Below the pieces are notes generated by a model. The model saw nothing but the letters and a program-made list of their open reading frames with translations. It was not told the origin of the DNA and did no database searches. From positions 1,178,001 to 1,242,000 of the forward strand of contig JBDXFZ010000146.1 of the NCBI GenBank assembly GCA_039990395.1: a DNA stretch of 64,000 bases, in the 5' to 3' direction. The stretch is from CALINF01 sp039990395. Lineage in GTDB: Bacteria; Pseudomonadota; Gammaproteobacteria; Pseudomonadales; Halieaceae. A program made the position numbers and the translations under genes. Shown here piece after piece: positions 31,931 to 41,971 of this stretch (within the stretch, counting starts at the first letter, position 1; the number at the start of each line of letters is the position of its first letter).

Positions 31931-34900
31931 ATGCCCTTTCAAAAAACACTGCCGCTGTTCCTGACAGCGCTATTGAGCATCTCCTTATTCGCACATAGCC
32001 AAACCGATGACGAAAAGCCGGACTGGGATGTGACCCAGCCAAGCTTTAGCACCAGCCCTATTACTGCAAGCTTAGATGTCACCGAAGGTACATGGCTTAG
32101 CCTCGACGTATCACCTGATGGCAGCACCATCGTCTTCGATTTGCTGGGTGACATTTACAGCATACCCGTGTCCGGTGGCGACGCGACACCCATAACGTCT
32201 GGCCACGGCTGGGACATGCAGCCACGTTTCAGCCCCGATGGCACGCAGATCGCCTTCACGTCTGACCGCACCGGTGGTGACAATATCTGGATTCAATCAC
32301 TGGAATCCGGTGAAGCACGGCAGCTAACCCACGAAGACTTCCGGCTGCTGAATAATCCAACCTGGAGCCCCGATGGCCAGTACATTGCTGCGCGAAAGCA
32401 CTTCACTACCTCTCGCTCACTGGGCACTGGCGAAATCTGGTTGTATCACGTGGCTGGCGGCAAAGAGCAGCAAGGACAACTGGTAGTAGATCGCCCGAGT
32501 GAAACATTCCAGAAAGAACAAGGTGAACCCATGTTCTCCCCGGATGGCAAATCCATCTATTTCAGCCGCAACACCACATCCGGCGACACCTTCATCTATC
32601 ACCAAGACACCAATAAAGAAATCTTCCAGATCCGTAAGGTCAATCTAGCCGACGGTAGCATCGAAACGGTAGCCGGCGGCCCGGGTGGCGCAGTGCGACC
32701 GACACCGTCACCTGACGGCAAGCGACTGGCCTACGTGAAACGTGTACGTGCACAATCCAGACTCTTTGTAATGGACCTGGCGACTGGCGAGGAGACCATG
32801 GTGTTCAATGCGCTGGATCCAGATATGCAGGAGACATGGGCTGTTCACGGGGTCTATGCCAACATGGACTGGACGTCCGATAGTCAACACATCGTATTCT
32901 GGGCGCAAGGTAAGATCTGGAAGCTAACCGTGGATTCTGGTGAGCTCATCGAAATTCCGTTTCGCGTGCGTGACACCCGATCAATCTATCCACCGATCCA
33001 GTTCCAGGTGGACGTTGCGCCGGAGCAGTTCAACACCCGCATGGTACGTTTTGCACAGCACGCGCCAGACGGATCTGCGATCGTGTTTGAATCACTAGGC
33101 GACCTGTATGTAAAGCGCGGAGAAGATGCACCCAAGCGACTCACCTCCGATCGTGATTCTGGATTCGATTACTCGCCGGTGTGGAGCCCAGATAGCAAGA
33201 ATGTCTACTTTCTACGTTGGAACGACCAGAACCTCAGCACGCTGCATCGAGTCAGTGCCCGTGGAGGCAAGTCGCGAGCACTGGCCTTAGGCAAAGGACA
33301 ATACAGCGAACTCGCGGTGTCGTCAGATGGCAAGACTCTGGCATTGCGCAAGCGCGATGGCTCGTCGCTGCTCAATACCGAATACGACATCAAGCCGGGC
33401 CTTTACCTGTACGATATTGAATCGCAAAACAGCCGATTTGTTAGCAAGCGCGGTACCCACCCCCACTTTGGTGCCGACGATCGTGTGTACGCTCAAGAGC
33501 GCATCAGAAGCGCTAGCGGCCGTGGCAGCTCAACCGCCAAGACAACACTGATATCGATGCTCGATGATGGCAATGACGTGCGCGAGTTGGCTGTTGCTGA
33601 CCTGGCATCGTCAATTCGCATGTCACCTACGGGCAACCACATCGCCTTTGTGAACAGTTTTCAGGTACATCTGGCACCGGTGGTTATCAGCGGCAAGCCT
33701 ATCGTGCTAGATGCAGCCAAGCCCGCATTCCCAACTACTCAATTAAGTAGTGTCGGTGGAACCTTCATGCACTGGTCGGCCGACGGCAGCAGTGTCAGCT
33801 GGTCTACAGGCCCATGGCTCAAAACCGTTGCGGTTGCCAAAGCGATGCAGCCAGACTTTGAGCCACCTGCAATGGGTATCAACCTGTCGATGCAGGTCGC
33901 TTATGCCAAGCCTGACTCCACGCTCGCGCTCACCAACGCACGCATCATTACCATGAATGCGGACCGGGAAGTGATAGAGGAAGGCACTATTCTCGTGCGT
34001 GACAACCGTATCGAGATTATTGGTCGCAGCATGGACATTCTGGTGCCAGAGGGTTACCAGACCATCGACCTCGGTGGCAAAACTATCACACCTGGCTTTG
34101 TTGATATCCACGCACACGGTCCCTATGGTTCTGGCGACATTGTGCCGCAGCAAAACTGGAACTTGTTGGCTCATCTCGCATTGGGCGTTACCACTGTGCA
34201 CAACCCCTCGAGCCGGGCGAGCCTCGCATTTGCTGCGGCAGAATATGCCAAGGCGGGTAAAATTCTTGGGCCGCGTATTTTTTCAACAGGTGAGATTGTC
34301 TACGGCGCGAAAGGGACTCTCTGGTCACCCGTGAACAGCCTCGACGATGCATTGGCACACATCAGACGCCTAAAAGCCCAAGGGGCGATTAGCGTGAAGA
34401 ACTACAACCAGCCGCGCCGCGATCAGCGCCAGCAAGTGAACGAAGCAGCCTATCAGGAAGGTCTTATGACTGTAGCCGAAGGCGGTTCACTGTATCACCT
34501 GGACATGAATATGATCGCCGATGGCATTACCGGTATCGAGCACAACGTGCCTACCTTGAAGATGTATGACGATGTTACGCAATACTGGCGACAGTCAGGT
34601 GCCGGCTACACGCCGACTCTGGTCGTCACCTACGGCGGCCTGACTTCAGAAGACTACTTCTATCAGCACTCCGACGTCTGGAAGCACCCTATCCTGTCAC
34701 GCTACGTGCCGCCCGCGGTGCTACAGCCACGCTCTGTACGCCGTATCATGGCACCGGAAGATGAGTTCAGGGACAACGCGGCGGCGGCAGCAGCAAAGAA
34801 GTTGCTCGACGTAGGTATCATGGTAAACACGGGCGCGCACGGACAACGTGAAGGCTTAGCCACACACTGGGAAATCTGGAGCTTTGCTCGAGGCGGCTTC

Positions 34901-35173
34901 AGTCCGATGGAGGCACTATCTGCTGCTACCATCAACCCTGCCAGCTACCTCAAGATGGATGCGGACGTTGGTTCGATCGAGAAAGGCAAGCTTGCCGACC
35001 TGGTGATCATGGAGGAGAACCCTCTCGAAAACATACGCAATACCGATAAAATCAGCCATGTGATGATGAACGGCCGCTTGTATGAAGCAAACACTATGAA
35101 AGAGGTCTACAGCGGAAATAGCACGCTCAAGCCGTTTTACTGGCAAGGAAAACCACAGAGTAATATTCGCTAG
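31931..35173 (+). CDS. Exported TolB-like propeller plus amidohydrolase fusion
   Basis: A 1080-residue protein with a signal peptide (first about 23 residues, ending AHS). Residues up to about 650 hold repeated WD40/TolB-like propeller motifs, such as PRFSPDGTQIAFTSDRTGGDNIWI, PTWSPDGQYIAARK and PVWSPDSKNVYFL. The C-terminal third is a metal-dependent amidohydrolase. It has FVDIHAHGPYG (metal-binding HxH), SVKNYNQ with a Lys that may be carboxylated, and further metal-site His residues in IEHN and GAHGQREG. The Asp usually found in related enzymes is not obvious. The N-terminal propeller may bind substrate. Such exported fusions are known; the substrate is not. Confidence 0.9.
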   Translation: MPFQKTLPLFLTALLSISLFAHSQTDDEKPDWDVTQPSFSTSPITASLDVTEGTWLSLDVSPDGSTIVFDLLGDIYSIPVSGGDATPITSGHGWDMQPRFSPDGTQIAFTSDRTGGDNIWIQSLESGEARQLTHEDFRLLNNPTWSPDGQYIAARKHFTTSRSLGTGEIWLYHVAGGKEQQGQLVVDRPSETFQKEQGEPMFSPDGKSIYFSRNTTSGDTFIYHQDTNKEIFQIRKVNLADGSIETVAGGPGGAVRPTPSPDGKRLAYVKRVRAQSRLFVMDLATGEETMVFNALDPDMQETWAVHGVYANMDWTSDSQHIVFWAQGKIWKLTVDSGELIEIPFRVRDTRSIYPPIQFQVDVAPEQFNTRMVRFAQHAPDGSAIVFESLGDLYVKRGEDAPKRLTSDRDSGFDYSPVWSPDSKNVYFLRWNDQNLSTLHRVSARGGKSRALALGKGQYSELAVSSDGKTLALRKRDGSSLLNTEYDIKPGLYLYDIESQNSRFVSKRGTHPHFGADDRVYAQERIRSASGRGSSTAKTTLISMLDDGNDVRELAVADLASSIRMSPTGNHIAFVNSFQVHLAPVVISGKPIVLDAAKPAFPTTQLSSVGGTFMHWSADGSSVSWSTGPWLKTVAVAKAMQPDFEPPAMGINLSMQVAYAKPDSTLALTNARIITMNADREVIEEGTILVRDNRIEIIGRSMDILVPEGYQTIDLGGKTITPGFVDIHAHGPYGSGDIVPQQNWNLLAHLALGVTTVHNPSSRASLAFAAAEYAKAGKILGPRIFSTGEIVYGAKGTLWSPVNSLDDALAHIRRLKAQGAISVKNYNQPRRDQRQQVNEAAYQEGLMTVAEGGSLYHLDMNMIADGITGIEHNVPTLKMYDDVTQYWRQSGAGYTPTLVVTYGGLTSEDYFYQHSDVWKHPILSRYVPPAVLQPRSVRRIMAPEDEFRDNAAAAAAKKLLDVGIMVNTGAHGQREGLATHWEIWSFARGGFSPMEALSAATINPASYLKMDADVGSIEKGKLADLVIMEENPLENIRNTDKISHVMMNGRLYEANTMKEVYSGNSTLKPFYWQGKPQSNIR

Positions 35174-35351
35174 ACGCCCCGGCTCCGGTCGTTAAGTGCA
35201 CAGCCGGAGTCAATTTTAGGCCAAAAAGTAACGGGATTGCTCACTTCATCACTGCTTTCATTCCAAGGGATTTAGGCATACAGTAACGCCCTTCCATCGG
35301 TGGACCACAATTTATCACCGCTAAACACACCCTAAAAATAAGGAAAGTATT

Positions 35352-35846
35352 ATGTACATCAAAACGATAGCGACAGCATTACTAAGCGCAGCACTACTCA
35401 CATCGATCAGCGGATGTAGCAAGGAAGATGTAGAAAAGGCCAAGAACTCGGCCGAAGAAGCTGCCAATAGCGTGAGCGAAACTGCCAAAGAGGCGGCGGA
35501 CGGTGCTGCACAGTTAACCAATGATGCAATCGACGCAAGCAGCGAAGCGATGGCCGATGCTGGTGATGCGGCAAGCGATATGGCTGACGATGCAAGTGCT
35601 GCAGCTAGCGATATGGCCGATCAAGCCAGTGCAGCAGCAAGTGATATGGCGGACGATGCAAGCGCTGCGGCTAGCGAGATGGCAGACGATGCATCAGACA
35701 TGGCTAACGAAGCAGCTGATGCAACTGCCGAGATGGCAGACGATGCCAAAAAGGCAGCGGGCGACATGGCCGATGAAGCTGCCGCAGAGGCCGACTCTGC
35801 AGCTGATGAAGCCAACAAAAAGATGAACGAAATTAAGGAAGGCTAA
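35352..35846 (+). CDS. Ala/Asp-rich lipoprotein with 11-residue repeats
   Basis: A 164-residue protein with a lipobox (TSISGC, Cys22), so the mature chain is lipid-anchored. Almost all the rest is helix-forming, Ala/Asp/Met/Glu-rich, without aromatic residues. Residues 74-117 form four 11-residue repeats of the type ASDMADDASAA, and weaker copies continue towards the C-terminus. An 11-residue period is that of hendecad coiled coils and group 3 LEA-like proteins. An AAGGAAAG site precedes the ATG and a strong terminator follows. A periplasmic spacer or stress-protection role is possible but not shown. Confidence 0.85.
   Translation: MYIKTIATALLSAALLTSISGCSKEDVEKAKNSAEEAANSVSETAKEAADGAAQLTNDAIDASSEAMADAGDAASDMADDASAAASDMADQASAAASDMADDASAAASEMADDASDMANEAADATAEMADDAKKAAGDMADEAAAEADSAADEANKKMNEIKEG
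35571..35702 (+). repeat. Tandem 33-bp repeats in the lipoprotein gene
   Basis: Four in-frame units of 33 bases, with synonymous and a few non-synonymous changes between them. They encode ASDMADDASAA or close variants. Such repeats can expand or shrink by slippage or recombination. Confidence 0.85.
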
Positions 35847-35874
35847 TAACCCGCAACACAAGGGTATGACATCT

Positions 35875-35902
35875 AGGGCAGCTCTTGGAGCTGCCCTTTT
35901 TT
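35875..35902 (+). terminator. Intrinsic terminator after the lipoprotein gene
   Basis: AGGGCAGCTC, a 3-base TTG loop and GAGCTGCCCT give a perfect 10-bp GC-rich stem, followed by T6. It lies 28 bases after the lipoprotein stop codon. This is the clearest intergenic terminator in the window. Confidence 0.92.
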
Positions 35903-35930
35903 ATTGCGGCCGAATGGCTAGCAGGTGTGG

Positions 35931-38402
35931 TCAGATAGGCGACCCCGGCGGCACTTTCAGTTGAGACGGCGATACAATGGCGTCGGGGCTTTCTCTAAAC
36001 CGACGAATCAATTCGCTGCTAAATCGATAGTGCGCTAGCCACGCGCGCCCTCGCTGTTCGTTCTCAGTTGACTCAATGCCAAGCCTCAGCCATTTTTCTA
36101 ACTCCACCAGTGAGTCATAGGCCTGCGCTCTGGCCTGTACTTGTGCATCGGGATTGCCGGCAAGCCGCATTAGGCGGCTGAGCACCGCGGTATCCACCAC
36201 TCGCTGTAGTGACGCATCACCCTTAGACCCTCGCTCGCGATACCAGGATGTTTGCATAACCTCCCTCACAAGCTCCGCAAAATCTGGCTGCCCTGGATCG
36301 CTCACATGATTGTTGTTCATTCGCGCCGCGCGCGTGACATTAAGCAGCTGATCTAACGTGAGTCCCGCGGCTGTACCAGCTGCAGCCAATGGATCAAAAA
36401 CATAGCCGGTCTGACGGGGAAACAGCTCGCGACTATCACCGGAGCCAGGCGGGCGCGGCGGTATCATGGCCACCAACTCAGCTGACAGACGCAAGGCGTT
36501 AGGAGAAAGCGTAGCCAGCATGGAATCAATCGCCTGACGTTGCCGTGCGCCGGGTATCGCCACGGTAGGCACCTGACCATCTCCGCGTAAAGCGTAGGAA
36601 AAGTCCCTACCCCCAATCACAGTCGCCGCTGCTTGCAACTGAAATCGATGCATTAGATACATAGGCACTAGCACATCTTCCAGACTCGCCAGGGGGCGTC
36701 CCAGCTGGATATTGTGAGCGGAGAACCGTTCCAATACCGCGGCGCGCAAAGTCATGAGCCGGTTGAGCTCTGCCACCGGATCGGCACCGTTATCCCACAG
36801 ATTTCCACGAGGACTTGACGGGCCTGCAGTCACCGCAAAACCGTCGCCGCGCGAATGCCGGTCTGCCACATAGTTCAAACCACTGGCATAGGTATCTGCG
36901 ATGATGCGTTTCCGCTCAGCGGTGGCGTCAACATCCGCAGGAAAATCCTGATACCCCCACAGTACAGCTCGCTTGTCCCAGTCACCTATATCAACACTGT
37001 AGGCTTGTGACACATCGATGGATCCGTCGGCTGCCAAGGTGACATAAGGGTATGGGTAGTCCATTACGGATGCGCGATCATTGGTACTGGCCGCGAAGTT
37101 GTGCTCAAGGCCTATGGTGTGCCCCACTTCATGAGCGGACAGCTGCCGTATACGCGCTAGCGCAAACTCCTCTAACTCTGGCGAACCAGACTTATCAGCA
37201 TAAGGCGCTAAAAAGCCTTCTGCCAATAGCAGGTCCTGCCGCACCCGCAACGACCCAAGAGAGACATGCCCTTTAAGAATTTCCTGCGTACGCGGATCTC
37301 TCACGCTGTAGCCATACGACCAGCCGCGGGTAGACCGGTGCACCCATTGAATCACGTTGTAGCGAATATCCAGGGGATCCGCTCCCTCGGGCAGTAACTT
37401 CACTTGGAAAGCATCTTTGTAACCGGCGGCTTCGAATGCCTGATTCCACCAAGACGCCCCCTCTATCAGAGCGCTCCTAATGGGCTCGGGGGCACCGCGG
37501 TCGACGTAATACACGATGGGTGCCACTGCTTCGCTGACTTCGGCAGAGGGATCTTTTTTCTTCAGCCTATGCCGCCAGGCATACGCTTTCTTGACCGGTT
37601 CATTGATAGGGGTGGCGTAATCGTAGATCAGCTGGTTGTCATACAAATCGATGAACCCTGAGCGAGGGTCATACGGCAGCGGCGTATAACCGTCGTCCGG
37701 CAGCCTGACAAATGAGTGGTGCTGATGCACCGTAATGATGCCCGCATCAGGCGAAACCGAACCTAATATTTTACCGGTGGGTTCACCCACCAATGTGAGA
37801 GTCGCATCGACCTCTGAGTTATCTGGAAATCCTTTTGTTCTAGGGAGAAAAATAGCCGATCGTGTGGCATCAACAGTATAAACACCCTCTTCCGCTTGTT
37901 TTAAGCGCGCGCCCACACCGTGTGCGTCGCGTAAGAAGAACTCGCTGGCGTCGACTAATAACTTGCCATCGCTTTCTGCCGCAACCTCGAACCCCCACAC
38001 CACTGAACGAGCAAACGCTTGTTCGACCGCTGCCCTTTCGTCAGGATTATCGGAGCTGGCAATGTATTTGGGGTTGTCTGCGAGCAACAGGACTTTTGGC
38101 CCTCGCCGATCAAAGCGCGCAAGCCGTGTATCGCCAAGCTGCCCCCTATCCATACCCAGATCATTAGAGCCAATACCCGCAGAGAGACCACTCACATAAA
38201 TAAAGGGGTCATCCAACCGTTCGATTTCGAGGTAGAGCTTACCCTCCTCCTCATTCCAGAACATGGGCACAAACCCTGGGATAGCTGTAGACACTGAAAT
38301 AATGCTGTCGTAGCCAGGTTCATCCGACGCAGGCTTTTCGCTGCCACAGGCTGTTATTACCAAAGTGGCAACCAGCAAAGAAAGACTAGTTAGATAACGC
38401 AT
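35931..38402 (-). CDS. Zinc-dependent metalloprotease lipoprotein (DUF5117/DUF4953 type)
   Basis: An 823-residue exported protein. I start it at the ATG giving MRYLTSLSLLVATLVITACGS, which carries a lipobox (Cys18); a GAGGAA site precedes it. The metzincin-like motif HEVGHTIGLEHNFAAS (HExxHxxGxxHN, residues about 428-443) binds zinc. Upstream conserved regions such as FVSGLSAGIG and YHVD-like strands belong to the DUF5117/DUF5118 part, and the C-terminal region is DUF4953. The large family is linked to outer-membrane protein degradation only by annotation. Periplasmic or outer-membrane location is likely. Confidence 0.87.
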   Translation of the reverse strand: MRYLTSLSLLVATLVITACGSEKPASDEPGYDSIISVSTAIPGFVPMFWNEEEGKLYLEIERLDDPFIYVSGLSAGIGSNDLGMDRGQLGDTRLARFDRRGPKVLLLADNPKYIASSDNPDERAAVEQAFARSVVWGFEVAAESDGKLLVDASEFFLRDAHGVGARLKQAEEGVYTVDATRSAIFLPRTKGFPDNSEVDATLTLVGEPTGKILGSVSPDAGIITVHQHHSFVRLPDDGYTPLPYDPRSGFIDLYDNQLIYDYATPINEPVKKAYAWRHRLKKKDPSAEVSEAVAPIVYYVDRGAPEPIRSALIEGASWWNQAFEAAGYKDAFQVKLLPEGADPLDIRYNVIQWVHRSTRGWSYGYSVRDPRTQEILKGHVSLGSLRVRQDLLLAEGFLAPYADKSGSPELEEFALARIRQLSAHEVGHTIGLEHNFAASTNDRASVMDYPYPYVTLAADGSIDVSQAYSVDIGDWDKRAVLWGYQDFPADVDATAERKRIIADTYASGLNYVADRHSRGDGFAVTAGPSSPRGNLWDNGADPVAELNRLMTLRAAVLERFSAHNIQLGRPLASLEDVLVPMYLMHRFQLQAAATVIGGRDFSYALRGDGQVPTVAIPGARQRQAIDSMLATLSPNALRLSAELVAMIPPRPPGSGDSRELFPRQTGYVFDPLAAAGTAAGLTLDQLLNVTRAARMNNNHVSDPGQPDFAELVREVMQTSWYRERGSKGDASLQRVVDTAVLSRLMRLAGNPDAQVQARAQAYDSLVELEKWLRLGIESTENEQRGRAWLAHYRFSSELIRRFRESPDAIVSPSQLKVPPGSPI

Positions 38403-38480
38403 GGAGGTTCCTCGAAGCTTAACAATTAGGGGGCTAGCGCAGGGCATCGGCGCTATAAATCAAGGCGATACCGGGCCGGG

Positions 38481-40322
38481 TCAGCTGAACGCCCGATCAC
38501 CCGCTGCACAACGCAGCACCTGTGAGCTCTCCACTGTGTAATCTTTATCTAGCACGGTGCTGACATAATGAAACTCACTGGTGGCGGCTGCGGGGGTTAA
38601 CGCAATCTCTGCCCAACCGCGGTGCACCGTATCGGCTTGCACTATTTCCGGGCTACAGTCCATCAATGCCTGCTTTAGGACATCTGGTTCTGCGGGGATT
38701 ATGCTTTCAAGACCAGGACTACTGATTCCCGGTGCACCTATTTCTACACCGACAGCTCTGCCGTCCGAATCTGACAGATTGAATGCCCACGCGTTATGGG
38801 TATCACCAGCAAGTACTACCGGATTGCTGGCATGGTTGATGAGATCCGAGAACAGCCTGTCACGGGCGACTGGGTAGCCGTCCCAAGCGTCGAGATTCAG
38901 CGGTAGCTCCGCTGCCGCCAAGGCTGCCATGTTGTCTAAAAACGTCTGCAATCGCTGTGGTGGGTTCTCTACTTTGACGGCATCAGCTGGCAGTACGGGC
39001 ACCCCTAACTTCCCGACTAGTACCTGCTGGCCAAGCACCTGCCAAGTAGCGCCTCTAGCCTTACTCGCCTGTAGCTGCCTATCCAGCCACGCCTCCTGAT
39101 CCGCGCCTAAGATAGATCTACTGCTATCGTTCAAAGGACTTGTCTTGAAGCTTTTTGTATCAGGAAGATAACGCAGCTCAGGAGGTAACGACCCTGGGAT
39201 CAGATAAGCGATTTTACTGTAATCAGTTACTGCAACAGGGCTGCCACTACTTATATCGAAAGGCAATGGTAGCCGCTTGATCTCGTCGGCAGGCAGCGAC
39301 TGGGCTGTAGCTTCATCTACCTGCACACCCTCCCCCTCTCCTGTTACATGGAAAGTTGCCATGTGCACTGGCATATCGTGGCTGTAGTCCAACCCGCGAT
39401 CACGACCGTGCAAGCGCGTATCGAGCATTACCAGATCGGCAAGGTTGCCGATGGGGAAGCTACGATAAATGGGCGCCTGATCGCCTTCGTCTGACTCACG
39501 AATTGGCAGCCACTCATGGTAAGCCTTGCGGGCTTGCCGCATTCTTACGCTGAACTCGCCTTCGCTGCTATCGTGATTCTCTGCGCCTTCGCGCCAGGTA
39601 TTATTCGCCAGCTCATGGTCGTCCCATACGCACACAAACGGGTGCCGCGCATGCACCGCCTGCAAATCAGAATCTGACCGGTATAGCCCATAGCGCATAC
39701 GATAGTCCTCGAGCGCTACTGTTTCGTGGTCAGGCTTTACGTGGCGATCCAGTTTTTCAAGTGCGAATTTGCTGGCGTATATACCGTCAGCATACTCGTA
39801 AATATAGTCACCCAGATGTACCACCAGGTCGAGCTCGGCGTCCGCCATGTCGCGGTAAGCGTTAAAGTACCCTTGTGGATAATTGGAGCAGGAAGCAACC
39901 CCCAGACGAAACTCTTCAACATCGCCAGCGGGCAGCGTTCGAGTTTGCCCTACCATACTGGTGACGCCCTCTCCGGAAAATCGATAAAAATAGGTCTCAC
40001 CTGGCTCAAGACCAACCACATCAACCTTCACGGTGTAATCCCGATCTACTGTGGACCGTGTAGAACCCCATGTAACGATGCGATTGAAACCTTCATCGGC
40101 AGCAACCTCCCATCGCACCTCAACCTCGCTGTGAGTCCCTCCGCCGGGTAAGGCTCGCGTCCACAGTATGACGCGATCAGTTAGCGGATCACCACTGGCC
40201 ACGCCATGGGTAAAATGCAGCGGCGCTGCGGCCTGGACGGAGAACCCGCGCAGTGCCAGAACGCCCAATGACGCCGACATGCCTTTAAGTATCTGACGCC
40301 GACTAAGGGGATGGTATGTCAT
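38481..40322 (-). CDS. phoD: PhoD-family alkaline phosphatase, Tat-exported
   Basis: A 613-residue protein. The start is placed at MTYHPLSRRQILKGMSAS, which carries a twin-arginine signal (SRRQILKG) and then a hydrophobic stretch ending VQA-A. The PhoD core includes FTHGVASGDPLTDRVILWTR, a beta-sandwich, then the metallophosphatase motifs LVVHLGDYIYEY, VWDDHELANNTW and AGDTHN. These bind Ca/Fe in PhoD and cleave phosphomono- and diesters outside the cytoplasm. No Pho box was recognised upstream. Confidence 0.92.
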   Translation of the reverse strand: MTYHPLSRRQILKGMSASLGVLALRGFSVQAAAPLHFTHGVASGDPLTDRVILWTRALPGGGTHSEVEVRWEVAADEGFNRIVTWGSTRSTVDRDYTVKVDVVGLEPGETYFYRFSGEGVTSMVGQTRTLPAGDVEEFRLGVASCSNYPQGYFNAYRDMADAELDLVVHLGDYIYEYADGIYASKFALEKLDRHVKPDHETVALEDYRMRYGLYRSDSDLQAVHARHPFVCVWDDHELANNTWREGAENHDSSEGEFSVRMRQARKAYHEWLPIRESDEGDQAPIYRSFPIGNLADLVMLDTRLHGRDRGLDYSHDMPVHMATFHVTGEGEGVQVDEATAQSLPADEIKRLPLPFDISSGSPVAVTDYSKIAYLIPGSLPPELRYLPDTKSFKTSPLNDSSRSILGADQEAWLDRQLQASKARGATWQVLGQQVLVGKLGVPVLPADAVKVENPPQRLQTFLDNMAALAAAELPLNLDAWDGYPVARDRLFSDLINHASNPVVLAGDTHNAWAFNLSDSDGRAVGVEIGAPGISSPGLESIIPAEPDVLKQALMDCSPEIVQADTVHRGWAEIALTPAAATSEFHYVSTVLDKDYTVESSQVLRCAAGDRAFS

Positions 40323-40484
40323 GGCTTGGTTTCCCGAGAAAGAACAAGCGCTTAGGCTAGCAGAGTGAGCGCGAAAGTCATCTACAAGTCTTAAATTCAA
40401 GACGCGCTTGCACTGCAACAACGTTCGACCCTTGTTACACTTGCGTGCGTACCAGATTCATATACCCAGCGGAGCAGCAAATCC

Positions 40485-41396
40485 ATGGCGATCAATTGGT
40501 ATCCAGGCCATATGCATAAGGCCAACAAGGATATGAAAGAAATGTTGCCGCATGTGGATCTTGTGATTGAACTGCTAGATTGCCGCCTGCCCTTTAGCAG
40601 CCAAAACCCCTTGATCACCTCGCTCGCCCGGGACAAGCCCTGTATCAAAATACTCAGCAAGTCTGATCTTGCCGACCCCGACATCACACAGGAGTGGCAG
40701 TCGTACTTTGAGCGCACAGCGCATGTTAAAACGCTCTTGACCACGTTAGAGCAAGCCGACAAGGCTCAGAAATTACTGCAGCTGTGTCATAAGCTTGTGC
40801 CGGTTACTTCCAAGTCGAAATTTCATCTACTGGCCATGATCAGTGGCATTCCCAATGTAGGAAAGTCGACGCTGATCAATGCAGTGGCGGGCCGCAAAGT
40901 GGCCAAAACAGGCGACGAGCCGGCTATCACCAAAGGTTTGCAAAAGATCAAAGTACGCGACGGCGTTATGTTTTTAGATACGCCGGGCATTCTGTGGCCC
41001 AAGATTCACAATGAGAACAGCGGCTATCGACTCGCCGCTGCAGGTTCCATCAGGGACACCGCAACAGACATCCAAGACATTGCATTTTTTCTTGCCGACT
41101 ACCTTATCAAGCACTACCCGAGCAATCTCGCCTCACGTTACGAGCTGGAACACGTTCCCAACACAGAGATTGAGTTTCTCGAACTCATGGGCGCTGCGCG
41201 AGGCTGTCTTGGCCCAGGTGGACGCGTTAATCTCGAGAAAGCATCCACTTTGCTCGTTAATGAGTTTCGCGCGGGGCAGTTGGGCAGAATCACCCTGGAG
41301 ACACCAGACGCCGTGTTGGCTGAAGAACTGGTCGTAGAGCGAAGAAAAAAGGAGAAGGAAGAGCGAGAGGCGGCAAGAAAAGCCAGGCGCCGCTAG
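40485..41396 (+). CDS. ylqF: YlqF/RbgA-type circularly permuted GTPase
   Basis: A 303-residue GTPase with permuted motif order: G4 SKSD (58-61) comes first, then G1 GIPNVGKST (121-129) and G3 DTPG (165-168). The N-terminus INWYPGHMHKANKDM is typical of YlqF/YawG proteins, which act in 50S subunit assembly. The C-terminus is a basic, charged tail. It is on the plus strand after a short 162-base gap from the phoD start, and converges with the thioesterase gene. Confidence 0.93.
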   Translation: MAINWYPGHMHKANKDMKEMLPHVDLVIELLDCRLPFSSQNPLITSLARDKPCIKILSKSDLADPDITQEWQSYFERTAHVKTLLTTLEQADKAQKLLQLCHKLVPVTSKSKFHLLAMISGIPNVGKSTLINAVAGRKVAKTGDEPAITKGLQKIKVRDGVMFLDTPGILWPKIHNENSGYRLAAAGSIRDTATDIQDIAFFLADYLIKHYPSNLASRYELEHVPNTEIEFLELMGAARGCLGPGGRVNLEKASTLLVNEFRAGQLGRITLETPDAVLAEELVVERRKKEKEEREAARKARRR

Positions 41397-41421
41397 CGAC
41401 GGCGCCATTGGGCCAATGACG

Positions 41422-41865
41422 CTAAGACTTTTTACGTACCAGCTTTGCCACCGAACTTGCGTTCGCTGTCATCACCCCATCATCGTTGTATAGCATGGCT
41501 TCCTGAAACACCGTTTTGTAAGCCAATTTGACGATTTTGCCTACACAGGTCATGTGACCGGCGCGGGTAACGTCGAAGTAATTGGTCTTAATCTCCAACG
41601 ATGACACATTGATAATCGTCTCATCACCCAGTGCAAAAACTGCATGACTCATGGCGGCATCCAGCATCGCAGTGACAAAACCACCTTGCACCACATCAAC
41701 TGAGTGACACAGGTCAGTAGATACATTGAATTCAAAGGAACAGGTCATTGCTTTCTGGTCGACGCCTATTACATTGCCACCTAAAAGATGCATAAACGGC
41801 AGCTTTCTCGAATTCAGGCGCGCAACAATTTCTTCCTCGCTCATAGAGTCCATTCCTTCAAACAT
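41422..41865 (-). CDS. PaaI-family hotdog thioesterase
   Basis: A 147-residue hotdog-fold acyl-CoA thioesterase. The active helix is DVVQGGFVTAMLDAAMSHAV, with the catalytic-type Asp and the usual Gly-Gly turn. The strands ETIINVSSLEIKTNYFDVTRAGHMTCVGKIVKLAYKT are typical of PaaI/YbgC-like enzymes. The start Met has AGGAG twelve bases upstream. It has no obvious partner gene. Substrate unknown. Confidence 0.87.
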   Translation of the reverse strand: MFEGMDSMSEEEIVARLNSRKLPFMHLLGGNVIGVDQKAMTCSFEFNVSTDLCHSVDVVQGGFVTAMLDAAMSHAVFALGDETIINVSSLEIKTNYFDVTRAGHMTCVGKIVKLAYKTVFQEAMLYNDDGVMTANASSVAKLVRKKS

Positions 41866-41971
41866 ACGTCAAGTTCACTCCTGATTAGATAGTGATAAAA
41901 ATTAGTTGGTGAAACAGAGGCTGGGTGTGCAGCTAAACTACACGCTGCCTATTCTGATCGCGCCTACCCCG

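Noticed and set aside
33743..34201. 152-aa minus-strand frame in the amidohydrolase gene
   Set aside because: Antisense to the HxH metal-site region of a clear protein; no ribosome-binding site.
35181..35217. GGCTCCGG/CCGGAGTC hairpin after the amidohydrolase gene
   Set aside because: The stem has a wobble and the T run is only TTTT after AA; possible weak terminator but not strong enough to list as a feature.
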